DNA of 64,000 nucleotides from Bacteroidales bacterium (GTDB taxonomy: Bacteria > Bacteroidota > Bacteroidia > Bacteroidales > Muribaculaceae). The notes below the pieces were generated by a model. It made no database searches. It saw only the letters and a list, made by a program, of their open reading frames with translations, and was not told where the DNA came from. Position 1 is the first letter of the stretch; the number at the start of each line of letters is the position of its first letter. This document shows, in pieces, positions 25,059 to 33,525 of the stretch. Made by a program: the position numbers and the translations under genes. The stretch covers positions 71,352 through 135,351 of the forward strand of contig JAAVFQ010000003.1 in the NCBI GenBank assembly GCA_014800685.1, in the 5' to 3' direction.

Positions 25059-25175
25059 CGGACTGCAGCGGTTCCGGTAAATATTTCTAACTCAAACAGG
25101 CATCTGCGCACGCTGACAATTATACCAATCTGCCATCCTCCGAAAACCATTAGGACATCTGAATGGTTTATATGT

Positions 25176-25356
25176 AAGTGAGTTCTAAAAATTAAACGGG
25201 ATATGCGTATTCAAACTCCTGCAGTATAAAACTTGCTCTTTTGGGCTAATTCCGTGTTGTCACTCAGTCAGATATGCTAATATCTCCCTATGCTTCGCCG
25301 GTAATTATCTCCAAAATAACTGAGTTTTTATATGCGCTTGATTTTTCTCACTTACT
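25176..25356 (-). repeat. AAGTAAGT-bounded element, copy 3 (inverted)
   Basis: The reverse complement starts AGTAAGTGAGAAAAATCAAG and ends TTTAATTTTTAGAACTCACTT. It is colinear with copies 1 and 2, sharing TTTTGGAGATAATT, AGATATTAGCATATCTGACT and AATTAGCCCAAAAG, but is the most diverged. It fills most of the 408-bp gap between yggS and the sugar transporter; the remainder shows nothing recognisable. Confidence 0.8.
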
Positions 25357-25466
25357 AATGTGGGCAGGCAGATAAGGGATAGCCGTGACAGCCTCATCTG
25401 ATCAAGCCGACTTGCAAAGCTACATCCGACTCATCTATATTATAGTATCAACTCATCTCACAGACT

Positions 25467-27086
25467 ATGACAGACAAATCTACCGGCAGAATGCAGAAAG
25501 CGGGGTCTAATACCCTCCCGATTATCGCAATGTTCCTGCTATTTGCGATGATTTCTTTCGTAACGAACCTCGCAGCCCCGATTGGCACCATCTGGGCCAA
25601 TACTTATCAGGGAAACAGTTTCCTCGGCATGCTTGGAAACATGATGAACTTTCTTGCTTATCTCTGTATGGGAGTGCCCGCCGGCAAACTCATAGTCAAG
25701 ATAGGCTATAAAAAAACAGCCCTGTGGGCGATGGCGATTGGCATAATCGGACTTTTTGTTCAGTGGATGTCAAGCGTAGTTGGCACCGACATAAGTATTC
25801 ATCAGGGCACTGCATCCGTATTTGAGGATCTCGCAGGCAAAGAGACCGAAGTTATCAGACACTTCAACGTCACTCTGAACTTTATCATCTATCTGCTTGG
25901 TGCCTTCATCTGCGGTTTCTGCGTCTGCATGCTCAACACCGTAGCCAATCCAATGCTCAACACACTTGGCGGCGGTGGCAACAAAGGAAATCAGCTGCTT
26001 CAGACCGGAGCCTCATTCAACTCCCTCTCCGGAGCCCTTACCCCCTTCCTTGTAGGTGCCCTCATCGGCCAGCTGACTCGTGAGACTACCATAAGCACTG
26101 TCTCCCCTCTCCTCTTTATCGCGATGGGCGTCTTCGTAGTTTCATTTCTCATTATTCTCTTTGTCAACATCCCGGAATCTAACGACAGCGTGGGAGCCAA
26201 GAAGAAATTCCGCCACTCCCCCTGGAGCTTCCGCCACACGGTGCTCGGCATCATCGGCATCTTCATTTATGTCGGCATTGAAGTGGGCATCCCCGGCACA
26301 CTTAATTTCTTCCTTGCTGACCAGAAGAGCACCGGAGCAGGCATAGTAGGCGACGCCTCCACGATAGCGGGTGCAATAGTCGCTATCTATTGGCTTCTCA
26401 TGCTCGTAGGACGTCTTTGCTCCTCAGCTATATCCAGTAAGGTCTCGACACGCGCCCAACTTATGACAGTTACCGGAATAGGCGCAGTACTCGTTTCCGC
26501 AGCAATCTGCATACCCACTACAGTCAGGATTGAGGTGCCCTCCATGATATATGACTCCGCCGACAGCGTACGCAGCACTCTTGTTCAGGCAGGTATGCCG
26601 GAAGAGAAGATACTTGAATTTTTCTCAAATCCCTCGGCCGACAAACTGGATAAATACACCGTAAACGAAGAGCTCGAACTAAAGAATGGCAGTAATGCCA
26701 CCCGACGTCTCATCTCCAACTCCGAGAAGCAACCTCACCAGATCGTCAATGCCGTCAACGCTAAGCCAACCGTGCCCCTCTCAGCCCTCCTCCTTATCTT
26801 ATGCGGCCTCTGCACGTCTCTTATGTGGGGCGCTATCTTCAATCTCGCCGTAGAAGGACTCGGAGTTTACACCGCACAGGCCTCCGGCCTCTTCATGATG
26901 ATGGTGGTAGGCGGTGGCGTGCTCCCGCTCATTCAGACGTGGATAGCAGGTCAGGCCGGATACATGGCCTCTTACTGGCTGATAGTCGGAGGTCTTCTCT
27001 ATCTGCTATATTACGCACTCTCAGGTTCTAAAAATGTAAATCCTGAAATCCCTGTAGATGATAATGACCCACAGCTCTATCTCTAA
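25467..27086 (+). CDS. Sugar MFS transporter, FHS family
   Basis: A 539-residue major facilitator with about 12 membrane helices. The AAPIGTIWANTYQGNSFLGMLGNMMNFLAYLCMGVPAG region and VANPMLNTLGGGGN place it in the fucose-galactose-glucose:H+ symporter (FHS) group. A soluble loop of about 80 residues (from PTTVRIEVPSMI to NAVNAKPTVPL) interrupts helices 9 and 10 and is longer than usual. The substrate is not evident. It precedes transketolase with a hairpin between, so it may feed hexose or pentose into that step. Confidence 0.88.
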   Translation: MTDKSTGRMQKAGSNTLPIIAMFLLFAMISFVTNLAAPIGTIWANTYQGNSFLGMLGNMMNFLAYLCMGVPAGKLIVKIGYKKTALWAMAIGIIGLFVQWMSSVVGTDISIHQGTASVFEDLAGKETEVIRHFNVTLNFIIYLLGAFICGFCVCMLNTVANPMLNTLGGGGNKGNQLLQTGASFNSLSGALTPFLVGALIGQLTRETTISTVSPLLFIAMGVFVVSFLIILFVNIPESNDSVGAKKKFRHSPWSFRHTVLGIIGIFIYVGIEVGIPGTLNFFLADQKSTGAGIVGDASTIAGAIVAIYWLLMLVGRLCSSAISSKVSTRAQLMTVTGIGAVLVSAAICIPTTVRIEVPSMIYDSADSVRSTLVQAGMPEEKILEFFSNPSADKLDKYTVNEELELKNGSNATRRLISNSEKQPHQIVNAVNAKPTVPLSALLLILCGLCTSLMWGAIFNLAVEGLGVYTAQASGLFMMMVVGGGVLPLIQTWIAGQAGYMASYWLIVGGLLYLLYYALSGSKNVNPEIPVDDNDPQLYL

Positions 27087-27093
27087 AGACATA

Positions 27094-27136
27094 AATGGCT
27101 TGAGTGATGAATAAAACCATTCACCCTCAAGCCATT
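27094..27136. terminator. Hairpin between the transporter and transketolase genes
   Basis: AATGGCTTGAG pairs with CTCAAGCCATT around a 21-base loop. There is no U-run, so termination is uncertain; it may partially separate the two genes. Confidence 0.5.
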
Positions 27137-27248
27137 ACCTTGATGACAGAAATATTAAACATACTAATCATAAAATTTCTCTCTAACCTTCCGCTGCCGC
27201 AATCTCAAAACGGACGGAGAAGCAGAGAGAGACTTACAAAAAGTAGAC

Positions 27249-29273
27249 ATGGATAAAAAACTGATGACCCGCGCAGCCGACAATCTTCGCGTGCTAATAG
27301 CAGAAATGGTGGAGAAGGCCAAATCCGGACACCCCGGAGGCGCAATGGGAGCAGCCGATTTTGCAAACGTACTCTTCTCCCGCTTTATGGTCTATGACCC
27401 CGAAGAGCCATTGTGGATAGGACGTGACCGCTTCTTTCTTGATCCCGGCCACATGTCGACTATGCTATACGGAGTACTCGCCTTCACCGGAAGATACACA
27501 ATCGGCGAGTTGCAGCAATTCCGTCAGTGGGGCAGCGTGACCCCCGGCCATCCTGAACTTGACCCCGTAAGAGGCGTAGAGAATGCCTCGGGCCCCCTCG
27601 GACAGGGCCACGTGATGGCAGTAGGATGCGCAATCGCTGAAAGATACCTGGTGGCTCGTTTCGGAGAGACAATTGCTCATAAAACCTACGCCTTTATCTC
27701 AGACGGAGGCATAGAGGAGGAAATCTCGCAGGGCGCAGGACGCATAGCCGGATATCTCGGTCTGCATAACCTGATAATGTTCTACGATGCGAATGACGTG
27801 CAGCTCTCCACAAAGGTGCACGACGTGACATCGGAAGACACCGCCGCCAAATATCGCGCATGGAACTGGAACGTGATAGAGATTAACGGCAATGACCCCG
27901 AAGAGATAGAGAAAGCACTTCTGCAGGCTCATGAGGAGAAAAGACGCCCCACCCTCATCATCGGTCACACTATAATGGCAAAGGGAGCCGTGGCAGCAGA
28001 CGGCACCTCTCTTGAGGGAGCGGTTTCCACTCACGGACAGCCACTCTCCAAAGCCGGGGCAGACATGGAGGCCACAATCTCAAACCTCGGATGTGACCCT
28101 GAGAATCCCTGGAGAATACTTCCGGAGGTGGAAAAAATGTATGAGGAAAGACGCCACGAGCTTAAAAGAATTGTGGCGGAACGCAAGGATGCTCATGCCA
28201 AATGGGCCGATGAAAATCCTTCACTTGCCAACACACTGGACTCTTATCTTTCCGGCAAACTGCCGAAACTGAATTGGGATGAGATTCCGCTGAAGCCCGG
28301 CATGGCCACCAGAAGCGCATCGGCGGCAGTGCTCGGATATCTCGCAGAGCACGTAGGCAACATGATAGTCTCCAGCGCCGACCTCGCCAACAGCGACAAG
28401 ACAGACGGCTTCCTAAAGAAGACACACGCCTTCACACCCGGCGACTTCACAGGCGCCTTCCTTCAGGCCGGAGTGTCGGAAATGGCCATGGCAGCTATCA
28501 TGAACGGCATAGCGCTCCATGGCGGTCTTATCGGAGCCTGCGCCACATTCTTCGTCTTCAGCGACTACATGAAGCCGGTCATCAGAATGTCGGCTTTAAT
28601 GGAACTTCCTGTAAAATATATCTTCTCGCACGATGCATTCCGCGTAGGAGAAGATGGCCCCACACATCAGCCCGTAGAGCAGGAAGCGCAGATAAGACTA
28701 ATGGAGCAACTCAATAATTTCAAAGGAAAAGCTTCAACACTTGTGCTCAGACCGGCCGACGCTGCTGAGACAGTGGAATGTTATCGTCTGGCCATGGAGA
28801 ACACAGAGACTCCAAGCGTGCTCATATTGTCACGTCAGGATTTAGAGGATCTCCCCTCTGAAGACCGTCGCAAGGATGCACGCATGGCAGAAAAGGGCGG
28901 CTATATAGTTATAGCGGCCGAGCATCCCGACGTAGTTCTCGTAGCCAATGGCAGCGAAGTGTCACTCCTATGCCATGCAGCCGCCAAACTTGCAGAGGAT
29001 GGCATACGCGCTCAGGTAGTATCGATGCCCTCACTGGGTCTGTTTGAGAGACAGCCGGAAGAATATAAAGAGCAGGTAATGCCGAGAAAAGTAAAGACCT
29101 TCGGACTCACAGCAGGGCTTCCCGTGACCCTATCACCCGTCATGCGAGGGGAACATACGATTTATGGCCTTGACCACTTCGGGGCATCAGCACCTTATAA
29201 AGTGCTGGATGAAAAATTCGGCTATACGACGGAAAATATTGTGGGTCGCATTAAACTTTTTTTAGAATCTTAA
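27249..29273 (+). CDS. tkt: Transketolase
   Basis: A 674-residue TPP enzyme of the non-oxidative pentose phosphate pathway that transfers two-carbon ketol units. N-terminal domain: KAKSGHPGGAMG, DPGHM, GPLGQGH and the diphosphate-binding SDGGIEEEISQGAGR to FYDAND stretch; this departs from the E. coli GDG form but fits Bacteroidetes enzymes. Pyrimidine domain: SADLANSDKTDGFL, FFVFSDYMKPVIR and HDAFRVGEDGPTHQPVEQ, followed by the C-terminal domain. Full length. The AGACTTACAAAAAG leader has no clear promoter. Confidence 0.96.
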   Translation: MDKKLMTRAADNLRVLIAEMVEKAKSGHPGGAMGAADFANVLFSRFMVYDPEEPLWIGRDRFFLDPGHMSTMLYGVLAFTGRYTIGELQQFRQWGSVTPGHPELDPVRGVENASGPLGQGHVMAVGCAIAERYLVARFGETIAHKTYAFISDGGIEEEISQGAGRIAGYLGLHNLIMFYDANDVQLSTKVHDVTSEDTAAKYRAWNWNVIEINGNDPEEIEKALLQAHEEKRRPTLIIGHTIMAKGAVAADGTSLEGAVSTHGQPLSKAGADMEATISNLGCDPENPWRILPEVEKMYEERRHELKRIVAERKDAHAKWADENPSLANTLDSYLSGKLPKLNWDEIPLKPGMATRSASAAVLGYLAEHVGNMIVSSADLANSDKTDGFLKKTHAFTPGDFTGAFLQAGVSEMAMAAIMNGIALHGGLIGACATFFVFSDYMKPVIRMSALMELPVKYIFSHDAFRVGEDGPTHQPVEQEAQIRLMEQLNNFKGKASTLVLRPADAAETVECYRLAMENTETPSVLILSRQDLEDLPSEDRRKDARMAEKGGYIVIAAEHPDVVLVANGSEVSLLCHAAAKLAEDGIRAQVVSMPSLGLFERQPEEYKEQVMPRKVKTFGLTAGLPVTLSPVMRGEHTIYGLDHFGASAPYKVLDEKFGYTTENIVGRIKLFLES

Positions 29274-29295
29274 TGTTACATTAAAAAAAAAGTAT

Positions 29296-29303
29296 TATCT
29301 TTG
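29296..29303 (+). promoter_or_regulatory. -7 box of the ompA-like gene
   Basis: TATCTTTG followed by CACCC, 54 bases before the ATG. The expected -33 position (29272-29275) falls on the end of tkt and is only TAATG-like. An A-tract of nine lies between and may help. Confidence 0.6.
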
Positions 29304-29357
29304 CACCCGATAATGCGACAACGAACGAAATTTTTAATTACTTAATATTGTTGTTCT

Positions 29358-30572
29358 ATGAAGAAAATTGTATTACTCGCACTTGCCACTGTAGCATTGT
29401 GCGGTGCTTCCAAGGCTAATGCACAGGAAGTTACGTACGTAGAGGACTGCTCACAGGGCGTCCTTATGAACCGCAACGCAGACAATTGGTTCATCACCGC
29501 TCAGGGTGGTGCTAATGTACTCGTGGGCTACCACGATGTTAAGGTTCCTGAATTCAAAAACCGTATCGGCGCACAGGCCGGCCTTTTCGTAGGTAAGTGG
29601 GTAAGCCCCGTATTCGGCTTCCGCTTCGGTGCTTCTTGGGTAATGCCCAAAGGCGCAACTACCGCAGACGGCACCTTCCGTAAAATGAATGACGGTGCAT
29701 TTGACAATGGCTACTATCCCCAGAAATTCATGGGTATCGGTGGTGAATTTGACGTAATGATCAACCTTACCAACTGGTGGTGTGGCTACAAGCCCAACCG
29801 TGTATACAACGCAGTACTCCACGGAGGCGCAGGTGCTCGCTGGAATCTCCGTCGTGCCTACAAGGACGGCAACCTCGAATGGCGTGCATCACACGATGAC
29901 AACCTCTATGCCAACATCGGCCTGCAGAACAACTTCCGCGTGGCTAAGCACCTTGACATCTTCATCGACCTTCAGGCAGAAGGCATCGACTTCGACAAGG
30001 CAGAGCTTCTTCCCAGCGTAAACGCAGGTCTTACCTACCACTTCGGTAAGAACGAGTGGAACTGCCCCGTAACCGCAGTTTGCCCCACTTGGAAATACAC
30101 CGATGCTGAGGGTGACGCACTCGTAGCTAACCTCAACGCAGCTCAGAATGAGATCGGCAACCTGAAGAGACAGATCAAGATGCTTCAGGATGAGAACAAT
30201 GGCAACTCTCGCGACAAAGGTTCTCGCGTATACGCAGACTGCGAGCGTCTCGCTACTATCTACTATCCCATCAACCAGTCTTCACTCTCTGCACGTGAGA
30301 AGAACATCCTCCGCTCTGTAGCAGGTATCATGAACCAGGATACCAACAAGCAGTACCTCCTCACCGGTTGGGCTGACAACTACACCGGCAACGACGAAAT
30401 CAACACTCGTCTCCGTGAAGCTCGTGTAAACGGCGTTAAGAACTACCTCGTATCTTGCGGCGTAGCTGAGAGCCAGCTCGATGCAACTATCAACAACGGC
30501 AACCTCGAGGAGAACTATGGTGCTGATGCAGCTCCCCTCGATCGCGCAGTTACTATTCAGGTTAAAAAGTAA
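29358..30572 (+). CDS. OmpA family outer-membrane protein
   Basis: A 404-residue protein: signal peptide (LALATVALCGASKANA, then QEV), an N-terminal beta-barrel of about 220 residues rich in aromatic and glycine strands (FGFRFGASWV, GLTYHFG), a short coiled-coil linker (AAQNEIGNLKRQIKMLQDEN), and a C-terminal OmpA peptidoglycan-binding domain from YYPINQSSLSAREKNIL to the end, including TGWADNYTGND and NTRLREARVNGVKNYLV. It anchors the outer membrane to the wall. Codon choice is strongly biased (AAC, CGT/CGC, CTC, GTA) compared with neighbours, pointing to very high expression. Confidence 0.94.
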   Translation: MKKIVLLALATVALCGASKANAQEVTYVEDCSQGVLMNRNADNWFITAQGGANVLVGYHDVKVPEFKNRIGAQAGLFVGKWVSPVFGFRFGASWVMPKGATTADGTFRKMNDGAFDNGYYPQKFMGIGGEFDVMINLTNWWCGYKPNRVYNAVLHGGAGARWNLRRAYKDGNLEWRASHDDNLYANIGLQNNFRVAKHLDIFIDLQAEGIDFDKAELLPSVNAGLTYHFGKNEWNCPVTAVCPTWKYTDAEGDALVANLNAAQNEIGNLKRQIKMLQDENNGNSRDKGSRVYADCERLATIYYPINQSSLSAREKNILRSVAGIMNQDTNKQYLLTGWADNYTGNDEINTRLREARVNGVKNYLVSCGVAESQLDATINNGNLEENYGADAAPLDRAVTIQVKK

Positions 30573-30631
30573 TTGTCGGTTGACAAGTTGAACTGACTCT
30601 TTACAGAGTAAAGTTTATTAAAACCATACGT

Positions 30632-30668
30632 GAGGGTGTGTCAAAAAAATTATTTTTGACACACCCTC
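30632..30668 (+). terminator. Terminator of the ompA-like gene
   Basis: GAGGGTGTGTCAAAAA pairs perfectly with TTTTTGACACACCCTC. This is the cleanest member of the hairpin family. Confidence 0.9.
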
Positions 30669-30706
30669 TTAGATTATGTTTCCTTTTAAACCAAAATAAA
30701 CCATTG

Positions 30707-30937
30707 GTAAGTTATAAGTTAGTTGTAAGTTAACTATAAGTTAGTTGTAAGTTAGCTATAAGTCAGCTGTAAGTTAGCTATAAGTCAGCTGTAAGTTGGC
30801 TATAAGTTAGTTGCAAGTTACCTATAAGTCAGCTGTTAGTTGGCTATAAGTTAGTTGCAAGTTACCTATAAGTCAGCTGTAAGTTGGCTATAAGTTAGTT
30901 GCAAGTTAGCTATAAGTCAGTTATAAGTTAGTTGTAA
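30707..30937 (+). repeat. 22-bp tandem repeat made of 11-bp half units
   Basis: About 21 copies of an 11-bp unit of the type CTATAAGTTAG / TTGTAAGTTAG, paired into a 22-bp repeat that alternates CTATAAGTYAG with YTGYAAGTTRG. Junctions form short palindromes (TAGCTA, CAGCTG). The array starts 39 bp after the ompA terminator and ends 21 bp before the Shine-Dalgarno of the DUF3268 gene. There are no spacers, so it is not a CRISPR array. Confidence 0.9.
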
Positions 30938-30967
30938 AAAAATTACTTAGCTATCCGAAGGAGTTGT

Positions 30968-31417
30968 ATGAAATATGATGATGACATACTGAATGGACTT
31001 GTGTGTCCCAAATGCCATGTTAGAAGCGTAATAAAAGAATATGACAACGAGCCTAAACAAAGACGCGTTTGTGAGAAATGCGGAGCATTTGTAGGTTGTC
31101 ATCCCGGCACAGAGAGGGCAATGGGGATTTTAGCGACTCCCTCAACTCGCAGTTTAAGAAAAATCGCTCATGGGTGGTTTGATTCAATATGGAGAAATAA
31201 GCTCAAGCGTTCGAGATATAATGCCTATTCATGGCTATCTCTACGCCTGAATATGAATAAGAACGATGTCCATATCGGAATGTTTGAGGAAGCAGAATGC
31301 CGAAAAGTAATTATAATTTCAGCGAGTTATATAAAGAAGAAGAATCCGGAATTATATGATACGTTAAAGGAAAAGTATGGAGACCCGGACTCAATGTGCA
31401 ATTCTTATGAAGATTGA
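30968..31417 (+). CDS. Zinc-ribbon protein, DUF3268-like
   Basis: A 149-residue basic protein with a zinc ribbon at the N-terminus: CPKC at residues 14-17 and CEKC at about 37-40, followed by GCHPGTE, the pattern of the DUF3268 zinc-finger family seen in phages and integrative elements. The rest is helical (ARRK-rich, HGWFDSIWRNKLKRSRYNAYSWL). It has an unusually strong Shine-Dalgarno (GAAGGAG, 30957-30963, four bases before the ATG), rare in this window, and an AT-rich sequence, both hinting at transfer. No mobile genes are near. The function is unknown. Confidence 0.75.
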   Translation: MKYDDDILNGLVCPKCHVRSVIKEYDNEPKQRRVCEKCGAFVGCHPGTERAMGILATPSTRSLRKIAHGWFDSIWRNKLKRSRYNAYSWLSLRLNMNKNDVHIGMFEEAECRKVIIISASYIKKKNPELYDTLKEKYGDPDSMCNSYED

Positions 31418-31486
31418 ACGATTTAGACCCTAATCCACAAGAATTTTTGACATAGTCCTACAGACTCTAATTGATAGAAGCCAGCT

Positions 31487-31518
31487 CTTGCATTTTTCAC
31501 TAAATTTTTCTAAATTTG
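31487..31518 (+). promoter_or_regulatory. Promoter of the DUF3825-chrA-folC operon
   Basis: CTTG (31487-31490), 20 bp, TAAATTTG (31511-31518). The leader to 31666 is about 140 bases, very AT-rich, with repeated TATATCTATATATATTCC-like tracts and TTACTTATTTACTT directly before the ATG. Confidence 0.7.
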
Positions 31519-31665
31519 CAATATGTAATGGATGCATGTTTGCATTAAGTATGGTAATCAAGATGATGAAAAACAGTAAAATGAAAAAAATCTTATGATT
31601 ATTACTCCTATATCTATATATATTCCCTAATATATCGATATTTATTATAATTTACTTATTTACTT

Positions 31666-33525
31666 ATGGCATATACAGATTTATTTGAAGCGCTATTGAT
31701 GATAATCTACATTCTGAAAGATGAGAATGGACTGACCAAGATGCGTGATGTCACCGAACAACTACATCAGCGAGGACTTCTATCTTCATTTGCAGATGAT
31801 GATATTTCCTTTCAGAGCATACTGGCAAGCGAGGAATACTCCCCCTTTATAGAGCGACTTAATGTAGAACCTCAACCAGCCATCCCTGCAACAGACGAGA
31901 CCCCGGGACGCGCAGAGCAGCCGGGATATATAGCCTTACGGCTGACCCGTCAGGGACTTGAGAAGGCAGAGGAGCTAAACACGGCGAGATATTCTAATCC
32001 GCAGTCGCTATTTACGTGGGGCTTTATGTCAGGATTTGACAGCAAGCTGAAAGTGCTTGCCGATATGGCGCTTCCAGAAAACTGGGCGGATGGCGAACAG
32101 CCCTACGGGATACTGCGTGCCTATATCACCAATACCTTCAAACGCCTTCTGCACATGCGCAAAAGTGGCCATGCAGATGCCATTATCGAGGCCGGGAAAT
32201 GGGCAGTTTTCAATACCGGACTTGTAGACCGTCTTTATGACCCTATTTATGCACTCTTTTCAGCTAACCGGAAAGAGGGTTTGCAAAAGTGGGTATTTAA
32301 CTCATGGTGCACACCGGGCAACCGACGTTCCGGGCAGATACTATCTCGCCATTTTTCGCGTCTTCCACGCCGGGCCTTCTATTTTGAGAATCCGGAAGAC
32401 ATCATATATGATCCTAAGGCCGGAATCCCTACCCTCCCGTTTGAGCATATACTTGAGCGTCTGGAGAGACTTCCTCTATCCTTCTTGGCGCAATTCGTGC
32501 CATCAGGCTTTGAATGGCCGCAGGAGGCATTCGAGCCTAATCAGGAGTTTTATGATGATTTCCGAGATTATCTGTATAGCGATGACTTCACGCGCCTACG
32601 TCTTAAAGATGCTCTCGAGCTTTCACTGCGACGCGCTATAAAGAAAGTGAAATGGAACTACCGGATGGTGATTCCAATTTACGATACGAAGCGGCGACGC
32701 CTCATGCAGCTTATCCCCATGTCGCTTGATTTTGTCAACAACAATCACGTGGACATCGCACTTATGGTAGAGAAAGCCAAGTTGAGTGGGAAATATATCG
32801 GACACACTATTCTCACCCCCGGCATGGCTTACAGAAAAGCGCGCATGGTAATGACTCAGGATTCAGACTGGCTCTCCCCCTCTCTGATAGATGACCATTC
32901 CAAGAGGGTGTTCCGCTCTGATGAGGAGGAGGAATTGGATCGTGACATCATAGAATCTGACGCTAATGCCTCGGCTGTAGACTCGGCGCGGGAAAGAGAA
33001 GAGGCTCAGAACAACAGCGATGATGACAACAATTCCTTTGGATTCCTTACGCAGCATGATGACGATGTCCTTTTCAAGACAGAATTTGAACTTAACAAGC
33101 CTAAGGTGCTCGGGAAGATTGACGTGAGCAACTATGACAAATCATTCCTCTTCGGCAGAGAAGTGGCCGAGAATGCTCAGGAGAGAGTAGAGAACACTCC
33201 CCCCCAGGAGATGGAAGAAATGGAGGAGAGTGATTACGCATCTTACCGTGAGCCAAAGAAGGTGATAAAGGTGAGTCGTTACGGCACATATTACGACAGG
33301 GATTATGACATTCCGGGCATCTATAAGCACAACTACGGAAGGCCGTATATCCTCGTAGGGAAGTTTAAATATCAGGCGCGAGAATTTACGGATGAAGACC
33401 TTATAGATGAGGATGAGGTGATCTTCGATGTGCAGAAAGAGCCAAACCTGAAAAACACGGGCACGTTCTGCTATGCAGTGAATATACGCCTTGCCGATGA
33501 GTATGAATTTGAATATGACGACTGA
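31666..33525 (+). CDS. DUF3825 domain protein, possible LOTUS-like N-terminus
   Basis: A 619-residue cytoplasmic protein. Residues 1-90 look like a winged helix (LLMIIYILKDENGLTKMRDV, then SFQSILASEEYSPFIERL), reminiscent of the OST-HTH/LOTUS RNA-binding fold; this is only a visual resemblance. Residues 150-400 (FNTGLVDRLYDPIYALF, FDSKLKVLADMALPENW, RAFYFENPEDIIY, YRMVIPIYDTKRRRLMQLIPMSL) fit my memory of DUF3825. A low-complexity acidic linker (EEEELDRDI, NNSDDDNNS) leads to a separate C-terminal beta domain (YGTYYDRDYDIPGIYKHNYG). First gene of a coupled operon with two chromate transporters and folC: its TGA overlaps the next ATG by one base. Confidence 0.7.
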   Translation: MAYTDLFEALLMIIYILKDENGLTKMRDVTEQLHQRGLLSSFADDDISFQSILASEEYSPFIERLNVEPQPAIPATDETPGRAEQPGYIALRLTRQGLEKAEELNTARYSNPQSLFTWGFMSGFDSKLKVLADMALPENWADGEQPYGILRAYITNTFKRLLHMRKSGHADAIIEAGKWAVFNTGLVDRLYDPIYALFSANRKEGLQKWVFNSWCTPGNRRSGQILSRHFSRLPRRAFYFENPEDIIYDPKAGIPTLPFEHILERLERLPLSFLAQFVPSGFEWPQEAFEPNQEFYDDFRDYLYSDDFTRLRLKDALELSLRRAIKKVKWNYRMVIPIYDTKRRRLMQLIPMSLDFVNNNHVDIALMVEKAKLSGKYIGHTILTPGMAYRKARMVMTQDSDWLSPSLIDDHSKRVFRSDEEEELDRDIIESDANASAVDSAREREEAQNNSDDDNNSFGFLTQHDDDVLFKTEFELNKPKVLGKIDVSNYDKSFLFGREVAENAQERVENTPPQEMEEMEESDYASYREPKKVIKVSRYGTYYDRDYDIPGIYKHNYGRPYILVGKFKYQAREFTDEDLIDEDEVIFDVQKEPNLKNTGTFCYAVNIRLADEYEFEYDD

